Source: CALUTH01 sp964452495 (GTDB taxonomy: Bacteria; Cyanobacteriota; Vampirovibrionia; Gastranaerophilales; Gastranaerophilaceae). From it: a DNA stretch of 64,000 nucleotides. A program made the position numbers and the translations under genes. This document shows positions 49,201 to 56,776 of the stretch, one piece after another (within the stretch, counting starts at the first letter, position 1; every line of letters begins with the position of its first letter). The stretch spans positions 1-64,000 of the forward strand of contig CAYVMC010000002.1 of the NCBI GenBank assembly GCA_964452495.1, read 5' to 3'. A model generated the notes under the pieces. That model did no database searches and was not told the origin of the DNA. It saw nothing but the letters and a program-made list of their open reading frames with translations.

Positions 49201-52200
49201 AATTGTACAACAATGGTGATATTGAACGTATAAAAGCAAGAGAACATACAGGACTTTTGCAACGTGATGATAGAGAAGATTTAGAAAAAGTATTTAAACA
49301 TAAAGAAAAAGATAAAAAGCCTTGGGATACAAATGTCTTATCATGTACCCCAACTTTAGAAATGGGCATTGATATAGGAAACTTATCATCAGTCATATTA
49401 TGTTCTGTCCCTCCTGCACAAGCTCAATATTTGCAAAGAGTCGGCAGAGCTGGACGAAAAGATGGAAATGCTTTAAATATAATTGTTGCAAATACAAAAC
49501 CTCACGATTTGTATTTTTATGCAGATCCGATAGATATGGTTACTGGACAAATAGAACCACCCAAAATATTTTTACAAGCATCTGCAGTTTTAGAACGTCA
49601 ATTAATCGCATTTTGTCTTGACTCTTGGATAAAGTCTAAAAATATAACGGAAAAGGATATTCCCCAAACTATTAATACTTGCATAACTAATATCGAAAAG
49701 AAAGATTCTAAGATTTTTCCATATAATTTCTTAGATTATATTCAAACTAATTTGACAGATTTAACTCAAAACTTTATATCTTTATTCCCGAAAATGGAAG
49801 AATCTACTAAATCAGAACTTATTGCATTCGCAAAAGGTTCTGATTCTAACCAATCAATTCAAGTTTGTATGTACAGAGCTTTTAATAAAGTAAGAGAACA
49901 AAAAGAAAGTTTGAGAAAAAATGCAAAAGAATTAAAAAAGAAAATTGATGAATTAAAATCAAAACCTAAAGACAGTTCTTATGATGCAGAAATGGATGAA
50001 TTGGAAAAAGAAAGAAAAGGATTTGCTTATATTGCAAGACAATTAGGATGCAAAAATACATTTAATTTTTTGTCAGATGAAGGTTTATTACCTAACTATG
50101 CATTTCCTGAAGCAGGTATAACCTTAAAATCAATTCTGTATAGAGAAAAAGATAATGAAAATAATACGTTAAAAGGACGTAAAAAATATGATATTATAAC
50201 TAACGAATACAGCCGTTCTGCATCTTCAGCAATAAGTGAGTTTGCTCCAAATAATGAATTTTATGTCAAAGGACATTCTTTAAAAATAGATCAGATTGAT
50301 TTGACTACTGTAAAACCCCTCAGATGGAGATTATGTCCAAATTGTTCTCACGCTGAACCTGCAGGAAATGATAGTGCAATTACATCTTGTCCGGTGTGCG
50401 GTTCAGTTGGATGGGCAGATTCAGGTCAAGTCCGTTCTATGCTAAAATTTCAAACTGTATATTCTTCTATGTCATATGAAAAGTCAAGAATTGATGATTC
50501 AAGTGAAAGCAGAATCGTTCAATTTTATTGCAAACAAACTCTTGTAGATGTTGATGAAGATAAAGATATTACACAAGCATATCAAATGGATAATGATAAA
50601 TTCACATTTGGTTATGAATTTATTAAAAAAGCAACTATTCGTGAAATTAACTTTGGTGAAAAGGATGATATAGGTGAAGATTTAGTTATTGCGGGTAATG
50701 AAGCTAAGCGTAAAGGATTTAAAATATGTAAATCCTGCGGTAAGATACAAACAAAAAAAACGGAACATGCTCGTTATTGCAAGAATAAAAATATAGATTT
50801 AAATAACAAAGAAGCTTATGAAGATTGCTTATTCTTGTATAGAGAATTTAATACGGAAGCTTTAAGACTTTTAATACCAGCTACAACAGTAATAGAATCT
50901 TCAATGGTAAGACAAGAATCATTTATTGCAGCCTTTATGCTCGGTATGAAAAAATACTTTGGTAATGTAGATCATTTAAAAGCTTGCGTCAGTGATGTTC
51001 CAATAGAAAATTCACCGATGAAAAAGCAATATTTAGTAATATATGACTCTGTTCCTGGTGGAACCGGATATTTAAAACAACTCATGCAAAAAGAAAATGC
51101 TTTAATCGAAGTTTTAGAAAAAGCGTTAAGAGTTGTTAAAGACTGTAATTGTGATGATGGTTGTTACCATTGTTTATTTGCATACAGACAAAGTAAAAAT
51201 AACGGAGAAATTTCTAAAAAAGTTGCAGTAGAATTATTAACAAATATTCTAAAAGGGAAAAATAATATTAAAGAAATTGCAAAAATATCTAATATTGCTG
51301 TAAACTCTCTTATAGAAACTGAGTTAGAAGCAAAATTTATAGAAGTTTTCAAAAGATTAAGTACGCCTGAAAGACCTATTGAAATTCAAAGTGCAATGGT
51401 AAAAAATAAAGACGGATACAGGCTACAAATTGCAGATAAAATATGGGAAATTGAACCCCAGGTTATTTTAGATAAAGAAAATGGTGTTTCTGTAAAAACT
51501 AAACCTGACTTTATTCTTTGGCCTGTTGGACAAAAGGTTAAGCCAGTGGCTGTTTATATGGATGGCTACACTTATCACAATGATATTGTTGATGATGATA
51601 CAAGAAAACGAATGGCTGTTTTAAAATCAGGAAATTTTGTTGTATGGTCATTATGTTGGAATGACATTTTAAAAAAATTTAAGCCGGTTGAAATAAAATC
51701 AACAGACCTATTAAATAATAATCAAATGCCATCTTGTGCCATATTTAATAAAATAATTGCATCTCTACAAGTAACTCTTTCAGTTGTAAAAGATGAAACT
51801 CAAATAGAACTACTATTAGCTTACTTGGCTAATGATAACGCTGAAACAATTTTACAAGCTTATGCGCAAGCATATTCGTTTAAGTTATTATCAATTATGC
51901 AAAAAACTGAAGATGAAAAGTTATTATGGATTAATGAAGTAAAAGATATACTTGAGGCTGGTATTTGTAAAGCTAGTTATACAATCAAAAATACCCAATG
52001 TTGTTCTATATGGTCCCCAAATCAAGATTCATATATTAAAATTTCTGCAGCAACAACTAATGAAGAAATAGAGAAAAAACTAAATGCTACTATTTCTGTT
52101 TTTGCAATTTTTGATGATACCATTGGACAAGGAATTTCATATCAATCTGACTGGACAGGTTTTTGGCATTTTTGTAATGTTATGCAATTTGCAAAAGATT

Positions 52201-52559
52201 TTATATTCGTTTCAAGAAAGGGGCTAAATAATGAAATCTATAATTTCTCTGAAATTGTAGAAAATTTTGTTCAAGAATATGGCACTAATAACAAAGACCA
52301 ATGGACCGAAATACTAGAACTAACAATTGACGAATTAAAGGATTTTATAAACAATCTAATTTCAAAATGTGCTAAACCACCTACAAGTGTTGGTTTCGAA
52401 ATTGATAGTGGTGCAATGTGTGAATATGCTTGGGAAGATGATAAAGTTGTATTATTAACAACGGACCAAATGAAATATAAAGATGATTTTGAAAAAGATG
52501 GATGGAAAGTATATAGTATTAGTACAATTGGTGATGCGCCAATATTTCAAAAGGAGTAA
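46299..52559 (+). CDS. Giant DEAD-like helicase with DUF1998 and Vsr-like C-terminus (YprA family; DruE / DrmA-DrmB-like)
   Basis: 2086-aa protein. Lobe 1: YLHQYKAFERL, P-loop ATGTGSGKTECF (about 95-105), TNYKMLDYLLVRP, and a DEFH box in VDEFHTFDGAQGTDL (about 226). Cysteine pairs for zinc: CRDCG (~474), CPEC/CTSCG (~537-553), CPYCG (~576). FSDNVQDAAFSAGFF (~610), lobe 2 with EMGIDIGNLSSVILCSVPP and QYLQRVGRAGRKDG (~1044). CPNCS/CPVCG (~1348-1368), then a DUF1998 module with VPGGTGYL and CNCDDGCYHCLFAYRQ (~1616-1631). Residues ~1725-1790 (TKPDFILWP, VAVYMDGYTYH, RKRMAVLKSGNFVVWSLCW) look like a Vsr/DUF559-type nuclease fold. Size and order resemble Druantia DruE or fused DISARM DrmA+DrmB. Confidence 0.85.
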   Translation: MLPSVLAKQLQRGLSDYIETTFPITNPVFKDSIRKMLERKDAVFHEPYISIKLPFRVAENTFEFETIHSSYKPYLHQYKAFERLASQNPQSTLIATGTGSGKTECFLYPILEYCYKHRGEAGIKAIIIYPMNALATDQAKRIAELIYNSPELKNNVTVGLYVGGQEEHPSRIMDKEHIITDKATLLNHPPDILLTNYKMLDYLLVRPKDAHLWDENKKETLKFIAVDEFHTFDGAQGTDLACLLRRLKARLETPPNHLCCIGTSATMGSKDSGQEIRNYAAEVFDENFDEESIITEDRLSPFEFFEDIETTGFKFPSDEDAIKLQEYAQHEELKKYLSYATKCWLDKPYSEDEIMQDDARIDISEQLMHHQFFRILIENINGLYVQTKYIKDSLYDKYPDIKDTENTDILIDALIALVSHARIKGLRPFLNVQVQVWFKELRRLLANVSENPEFEIGANLNQNNAKFYLPVINCRDCGATGWVSRKNERDSVEIKDFDTFYNIFFNNKKDDKIKMMFPESEGKVPPIGMKKYKICPECMKLESTEADTCTSCGRKYITVFVPILQTSSTENPQYICPYCGSKRGLSVIGVRSTTEISAILSQLFSSKFNDDKKTLAFSDNVQDAAFSAGFFNSKTWRFSLRIAIQKFAKEKGNHLSLEKFSDEFIKYYRDILSDEEFISQFIAPNMTWMAAYEQMIKENNLAHNEKTTKLIKFIENRLRYEIMLEIGLNRKIGRTLEKSGCLTVEFDKKTIDSIASEVENRVINEVGVLRDKNTDFFKLLVLNYLNVIRSNGAYSDSVFDNFVKEKGNPYRLSTNSKYGGIMWLPASQPGRNTPKFLCEIINPIGTKNNFDKYTDKRYLNIISSTFGNLQVIWNEHIANISKIIFDTLKKQQILVKFEDSPNGIDVYALDKNQIYITTDTSLLNCINCGNKHTVPTNILNLYSNSNCIEQNCSGSYEQIDIENDYYNKLYNNGDIERIKAREHTGLLQRDDREDLEKVFKHKEKDKKPWDTNVLSCTPTLEMGIDIGNLSSVILCSVPPAQAQYLQRVGRAGRKDGNALNIIVANTKPHDLYFYADPIDMVTGQIEPPKIFLQASAVLERQLIAFCLDSWIKSKNITEKDIPQTINTCITNIEKKDSKIFPYNFLDYIQTNLTDLTQNFISLFPKMEESTKSELIAFAKGSDSNQSIQVCMYRAFNKVREQKESLRKNAKELKKKIDELKSKPKDSSYDAEMDELEKERKGFAYIARQLGCKNTFNFLSDEGLLPNYAFPEAGITLKSILYREKDNENNTLKGRKKYDIITNEYSRSASSAISEFAPNNEFYVKGHSLKIDQIDLTTVKPLRWRLCPNCSHAEPAGNDSAITSCPVCGSVGWADSGQVRSMLKFQTVYSSMSYEKSRIDDSSESRIVQFYCKQTLVDVDEDKDITQAYQMDNDKFTFGYEFIKKATIREINFGEKDDIGEDLVIAGNEAKRKGFKICKSCGKIQTKKTEHARYCKNKNIDLNNKEAYEDCLFLYREFNTEALRLLIPATTVIESSMVRQESFIAAFMLGMKKYFGNVDHLKACVSDVPIENSPMKKQYLVIYDSVPGGTGYLKQLMQKENALIEVLEKALRVVKDCNCDDGCYHCLFAYRQSKNNGEISKKVAVELLTNILKGKNNIKEIAKISNIAVNSLIETELEAKFIEVFKRLSTPERPIEIQSAMVKNKDGYRLQIADKIWEIEPQVILDKENGVSVKTKPDFILWPVGQKVKPVAVYMDGYTYHNDIVDDDTRKRMAVLKSGNFVVWSLCWNDILKKFKPVEIKSTDLLNNNQMPSCAIFNKIIASLQVTLSVVKDETQIELLLAYLANDNAETILQAYAQAYSFKLLSIMQKTEDEKLLWINEVKDILEAGICKASYTIKNTQCCSIWSPNQDSYIKISAATTNEEIEKKLNATISVFAIFDDTIGQGISYQSDWTGFWHFCNVMQFAKDFIFVSRKGLNNEIYNFSEIVENFVQEYGTNNKDQWTEILELTIDELKDFINNLISKCAKPPTSVGFEIDSGAMCEYAWEDDKVVLLTTDQMKYKDDFEKDGWKVYSISTIGDAPIFQKE

Positions 52560-52565
52560 TTTATA

Positions 52566-54665
52566 GTGATAAATATAACATTAGCAATATCAACTGAATT
52601 TTTTGATTCTTTTGCAAAATTACCAAAGCAAATTCAAAGAAAAGTAACAGCGTTTATTAATAAATTTAGAAATAATCCAACTGCAACAGGAATAAATTAT
52701 GAAAAAATTGTAAATGCAGCAGATAAAAATATATTTTCTGTGAGAATTGACGATACATATAGAGGAATTATTGCTAAGCACGAACAAGAAGGTACATATA
52801 TTTTATTATGGGTTGACCACCATGATGAAGCTTATGCTTGGGCAACTAGAAAAAAATGTAGAATTAATCCAACAACAGGCAATTTACAAATATATGAAGT
52901 ACAGGAAGAATATAACGATGCTGCTAAACAAGAAAATAGTTTATTTATCAATTATAATGATGAGCAGTTACTAAAATTATCTGTACCAGAAGAATTAATA
53001 TCACAAGTTCGTTCTGTATGCTGTGAACAAGATTTATATTCTTTAAAAACAATTATGCCTGATGATGCATATGAAAATATAGAATGGCTCATGAATGGAT
53101 TTAGTTATGATGAAGTAATAAACTATATCACAAATGATATACCAGAATCCAATAAAACTAATAGCTATGCAGAAGCTCTTAAAAATACTCAATCTCAAAG
53201 AAGTTTTGTAATTGTAGATAATAATGAAGAATTGGTAAAAATGATGTCAGAACCATTAGAAAAATGGCGAGTTTTCTTACATCCAACACAAAAGACACTG
53301 GTCGATAAATCATATTCTGGACCTGCAAGAGTTTTGGGTTCGGCAGGCACTGGTAAAACAGTAGTCGCAATGCATAGAGCAAAATACCTCGCAAGTACAT
53401 GTAGTGATAAAGAAAAGGTTTTATTTACCACATATACATCTAACTTGGCAAAAGATATTGAAGAGAACTTAAAAAAAATATGCAATAGTAATGATTTAAA
53501 GAAAATTGAAGTGGTAAACATTGATGCTTGGGTTTCAAAATTTCTAAAATCAAAAAATATTCAATATGCAATAAAATTTGATGATGAATTGATTGAAGAG
53601 TGGGAAAAAGCAATTATCCAATCCGGAGAATCTCTTAATTTTTCTGCTAAATTCTTTATGGACGAATGGAATAATGTTGTTTGTGCACAAGAAGCCTATA
53701 ATGAAACATTGTATTTACGTACACAACGTGTAGGCAGAGGTATTCGTCTGGATAGAAAAACAAGAATGCAAGTTTGGAAAGTTTTTGAAGAATATCAAAA
53801 TATTATGAAAATCAAAAACATACGAGATGTAAATTGGGCATATTATGAATGTAAATTAGCCCTACAGAATGATAAAATTTCAAAACATTATAAATCAATT
53901 ATCATTGATGAAGGTCAAGATTTGTCTATGAGTGCTTACTTGCTATTGAGAACTATTGCAGGTGAAGAACATACAAATGATATTTTTATTGTTGGGGATT
54001 CTCATCAAAGAATATATAAAAACAAAGCTGTTTTATCAAAAGCAGGTGTAAATATAAGAGGAAGAAGTAGTAAATTAAAAATAAATTACAGAACAACAGA
54101 AGAAATTAGAAAGTATGCAACAGCAATCCTAAACGACATAAATTTTGATGATATGGACGGAGGTATAGATTCTAATAAAGAATGCCAATCTTTAACGCAT
54201 GGAATAAAACCTGTTATACAACAATTTAAAACGGCAAATGAAGAAATTGATTTTATAATAAACAAAATCAAAGAACTTACTAATAATGGAATAGAACTAA
54301 AAAATATTTGTGTTGCAGCCAGAACAAAAAAATTAATAGAAGATTATGCCAGAATTTTTGCTACTTATAAAATATCAACCTTTGAAATTAAAAGGAGTAA
54401 AATTGATGATAGAAGCGTTGATGGTATAAGAATTGCAACAATGCATAGAATTAAAGGTTTGGAATTTCAAATAATGTTTATTGTAGCAGTAAATAAGGAT
54501 ATTATTCCTCTAAGATATTCTAAAAATGAATTTGAAGATAATTTATCAAATGAAGAATATATAAAATCAGAAAAATGTTTATTGTACGTTGCTTTAACTA
54601 GAGCTCAGAGAGCAGTATTTATAACAGGTTATGGTAAAGCTTCAGACTTAATAAAAGCTTTATAA
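52566..54665 (+). CDS. RelE-like domain fused to UvrD/PcrA-type SF1 helicase
   Basis: 699-aa fusion, last gene of the operon. I use the GTG at 52566, since AAGGAG lies nine bases upstream. Residues ~1-95 are a RelE/ParE-superfamily fold (FFDSFAKLPKQIQRKVTAFI, IFSVRIDDTYRGII, LLWVDHHDEAYAWATRKK). Residues ~225-699 are a superfamily-1A helicase: SAGTGKTVVAMHRAKYLA (~258-275), IIDEGQDLS, VGDSHQRIY, KINYRTTEEIRKYA, TMHRIKGLEFQIMFI and LLYVALTRAQRAVF. All helicase motifs look intact. Such RelE-UvrD fusions are a known family. Here it takes the operon position where DISARM carries the PLD protein DrmC. It ends convergently, overlapping the nuclease gene by 6 nt. Confidence 0.9.
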   Translation: MINITLAISTEFFDSFAKLPKQIQRKVTAFINKFRNNPTATGINYEKIVNAADKNIFSVRIDDTYRGIIAKHEQEGTYILLWVDHHDEAYAWATRKKCRINPTTGNLQIYEVQEEYNDAAKQENSLFINYNDEQLLKLSVPEELISQVRSVCCEQDLYSLKTIMPDDAYENIEWLMNGFSYDEVINYITNDIPESNKTNSYAEALKNTQSQRSFVIVDNNEELVKMMSEPLEKWRVFLHPTQKTLVDKSYSGPARVLGSAGTGKTVVAMHRAKYLASTCSDKEKVLFTTYTSNLAKDIEENLKKICNSNDLKKIEVVNIDAWVSKFLKSKNIQYAIKFDDELIEEWEKAIIQSGESLNFSAKFFMDEWNNVVCAQEAYNETLYLRTQRVGRGIRLDRKTRMQVWKVFEEYQNIMKIKNIRDVNWAYYECKLALQNDKISKHYKSIIIDEGQDLSMSAYLLLRTIAGEEHTNDIFIVGDSHQRIYKNKAVLSKAGVNIRGRSSKLKINYRTTEEIRKYATAILNDINFDDMDGGIDSNKECQSLTHGIKPVIQQFKTANEEIDFIINKIKELTNNGIELKNICVAARTKKLIEDYARIFATYKISTFEIKRSKIDDRSVDGIRIATMHRIKGLEFQIMFIVAVNKDIIPLRYSKNEFEDNLSNEEYIKSEKCLLYVALTRAQRAVFITGYGKASDLIKAL

Positions 54666-55139
54666 AATATCATCTTCAGAAATTTCATTTCCACTTTGAA
54701 AATATCTGTAGATAGTTTTATTATTATTTTTACCTAATTTGATAAATATTGCTAAAGGATAATGATATCCATATTGTGGACTTGTAAAATTTTTCAATTT
54801 TTCAATATCTGAAAGGTCATCATACCACCATCCTTTAAATTCTATAACTAATGTATTATGCTGATTCGCATTGTCATTATTTAAGTTTCTTTTGTGGATA
54901 ATCAAATCTGGACGAATTTTTACTCCAGCTAGCATTTTTGTGCCTCGATTGCTTTTATTATATTCGCAATCAAGATTTAGATCATTTAATTCTGGATAAT
55001 TTTTCATAATTTCATTTAAATAAAGACCTATTCTAAAAACACAAGCCTGTTCCATCCCTTTTACTTGAATTAATTCTATATCTTTTGCATAAAATGTTTG
55101 TACAGCTTGTTTTACAATGTTTTTAAGTTTTTTATTCAT
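54660..55139 (-). CDS. PD-(D/E)XK nuclease-like protein
   Basis: 159-aa stand-alone protein with a restriction-endonuclease-like core: E59 in LDCEYNK, R76-P77-D78 in KIRPDLIIHKR, and E100-F-K102 in TLVIEFKGWWYDD. Together these make the PD...ExK active site. A helix with conserved aromatic residues follows (KNFTSPQYGYHYPLAIFI). It is on the opposite strand, tail-to-tail with the UvrD fusion. It is therefore not in the operon, but could supply nuclease activity or be an independent defence gene. No Shine-Dalgarno is evident upstream. Confidence 0.75.
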   Translation of the reverse strand: MNKKLKNIVKQAVQTFYAKDIELIQVKGMEQACVFRIGLYLNEIMKNYPELNDLNLDCEYNKSNRGTKMLAGVKIRPDLIIHKRNLNNDNANQHNTLVIEFKGWWYDDLSDIEKLKNFTSPQYGYHYPLAIFIKLGKNNNKTIYRYFQSGNEISEDDIL

Positions 55140-55649
55140 AATTATATTTTTAATTTAAAATATGATTGAAGTTATTAATACGTAACATTCCTTATATTTA
55201 TAAATATTAACATATACTATATAAAAAATATATTAGAAATTTTAAAAATAGATTATCTAAGCATTTAAAAATTCATATATTTGAAAATTTTCCAAAATAT
55301 CACAGATTCGTATTCTTAACCTCTCTGATAATATATTTCAAAAACTACAAACAAAATGGACGGAGTAATCGAATCTTAAGTTTTATAGATAATTAATGAT
55401 TAAAAAGAAGTCATGATATCGCTTGATTATAATAAAAAATTTTTGCTCCTAATTTTTGGTAAATATATTTAAATATTTTATTATTATTTTGAGAAAATGT
55501 AACTTTTGCAGTTAATATTTATGACTACTATGGTAAAAACCAGTTCTTAAAAGGAAATCTTACCTAGCTATAGTTAATATGACAAATTTGGTAGAAAAGT
55601 CGGAAGCTATAAATAATTACTTTTAATTCTATTATCCACTATAACATTT
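55140..55649. other. AT-rich non-coding region between nuclease and recombinase
   Basis: About 510 bp with no supported gene on either strand, no clear terminator and no repeat that I can see. It must contain the promoter of the nuclease gene. Loss of a former gene here is possible, but no protein remnant was recognised. Confidence 0.5.
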
Positions 55650-56195
55650 CTATAAATAAAAATTCATATAGCTTTCGTCGATTGTGTCTTGTTCTATGCC
55701 AATATAGCGGAGTGTTACTGATGGCGAGGAGTGGTTAAAGATTTTTTGCAGGAGTACTATATCATTATATTTTTTATAATGATGATACCCAAATGTCTTT
55801 CTCAGCGTATGTGTTCCAATTCTTTCCTTAACCCCGACGGCTTGTGCTGCCTTATTCAAAATTCTATACGCCTGTGCTCTATCAAGCCTGCAATGTTTTT
55901 GAGTATAGAAAAGCGGTTGCTCACTCGGTAAACCCTCTACAAATACATCAATCTCCTTTTTCAAAAACCTATTAAGCGGAAATTTCTTATACTTATTCGT
56001 CTTTTTCTCTCTAATTTCAATATAATCCCTGCCTTTTACATCCCCAACATCAAGCAATAATATATCAGATATTCTGAGTCCCGTATTTATCTCAAAACTA
56101 AAAAGCAATGCATCTCTTGACTTTTTTGCCAAATATTTTTTAATCTTTTGGATATCTTCTATCTTTTTTATAGGTTGTACTACATTCATTTTCAA
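55650..56195 (-). CDS. Minimal tyrosine recombinase (candidate island integrase)
   Basis: Phage-integrase-family recombinase consisting of the catalytic domain only (181 aa). Active-site residues are in place: R41 (NTGLRISD), H129-x-x-R132 (GTHTLRKTFGYH), H155 (FNHSSPSV) and the nucleophile Y164 (LRYIGI). The N-terminal arm- and core-binding domain of long integrases is absent, as in FimB/FimE-type invertases and some short integrases. It is paralogous to the gene at 58517, which lies outside the island. A helically phased 11-bp repeat array lies 63 bp upstream of its start. It could be the enzyme that recombines the 14-bp attachment repeats, or an invertase. Confidence 0.9.
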   Translation of the reverse strand: MKMNVVQPIKKIEDIQKIKKYLAKKSRDALLFSFEINTGLRISDILLLDVGDVKGRDYIEIREKKTNKYKKFPLNRFLKKEIDVFVEGLPSEQPLFYTQKHCRLDRAQAYRILNKAAQAVGVKERIGTHTLRKTFGYHHYKKYNDIVLLQKIFNHSSPSVTLRYIGIEQDTIDESYMNFYL

Positions 56196-56257
56196 ACTCG
56201 CTTAATCACTGACAATAATTGCTTCTTCCATATAAAAAGTAAAGTCGAATGACACAA

Positions 56258-56331
56258 AATTTAAACACTGTTTAAACTACATTTAAACAGCATTCAAAAA
56301 GTGTTCAAAAATTTCGGCAACGTTCAAAATA
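56258..56331 (-). repeat. 11-bp repeat array, right (five units plus one)
   Basis: Read on + the units are AATTTAAACAC, TGTTTAAACTA, CATTTAAACAG, CATTCAAAAAG and TGTTCAAAAAT (56258-56312). An eight-base gap follows, then a further CGTTCAAAATA (56321-56331). It is the inverted counterpart of the array at 38408. It sits just upstream of the recombinase gene. Confidence 0.78.
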
Positions 56332-56434
56332 TACTTCCACCTGCAAAATCTATTACCCCCTCCCCGCTCATACATTTACCTCAAAATACAACACAACTTC
56401 ATTTTATTCCATTTCGTGTTAAGGAACGTGCGCT

Positions 56435-56497
56435 ATATTTAGATAATATATTATCTAAATATTGACTTTAGGATAAAAATAGTATAATATATTATCT
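56435..56497 (+). promoter_or_regulatory. hipBA promoter with palindromic operator
   Basis: A perfect 28-bp palindrome spans 56435-56462 (half-site ATATTTAGATAATA). It abuts a -35 box TTGACT (56463-56468) and a -10 region TATAAT/TAATAT at about 56484-56491. The same TATTATCTA half-site recurs immediately before the ATG at 56498. An autorepressor binding both would cover the promoter. No Shine-Dalgarno separates the -10 from the ATG, so the mRNA is probably leaderless. Confidence 0.8.
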
Positions 56498-56776
56498 ATG
56501 AATAACTTTTTGTTTAATCCTAAAACTCCTAATGATATAGCAAAAGAATTGGTTGAAAAAATTAAGCAGCAACGCAAAAAGCTTAAAATTTCACAAATGC
56601 AGCTTGCTTCAAAATCAGGTGTCAGTCTTGGTTCAATTAAAAGATTTGAGTCAAAGTATGAAATTTCTTTGAATTCTTTTATAAAAATCCTGATTGCTCT
56701 CAATTTAGAACGGGATTTTGAAAATTTATTTACTCAAAAAAACTACACATCTATTGATGAGGTTATAAATGGATAA
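56498..56776 (+). CDS. HipB-type antitoxin / XRE repressor
   Basis: 92-aa helix-turn-helix protein. The N-terminal helix KELVEKIKQQRKKLKISQMQ leads into the HTH (SQMQLASKSGVSLGSIKRFE, about 36-55), then YEISLNSFIKILIALNLE and a short C-terminal toxin-contact segment. This is the HipB pattern. Its stop overlaps the next ATG by 8 nt, the usual HipBA coupling. The palindrome at 56435-56462 is the expected autoregulatory operator. Located next to the right attachment repeat, the pair would favour retention of the island. Confidence 0.9.
   Translation: MNNFLFNPKTPNDIAKELVEKIKQQRKKLKISQMQLASKSGVSLGSIKRFESKYEISLNSFIKILIALNLERDFENLFTQKNYTSIDEVING

Noticed and set aside
38763..54665. Naming the operon as canonical class-1 DISARM
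   Set aside because: No PLD-type DrmC is present, DrmA and DrmB are not separate genes, and the large helicase resembles DruE at least as well. I only claim relatedness.
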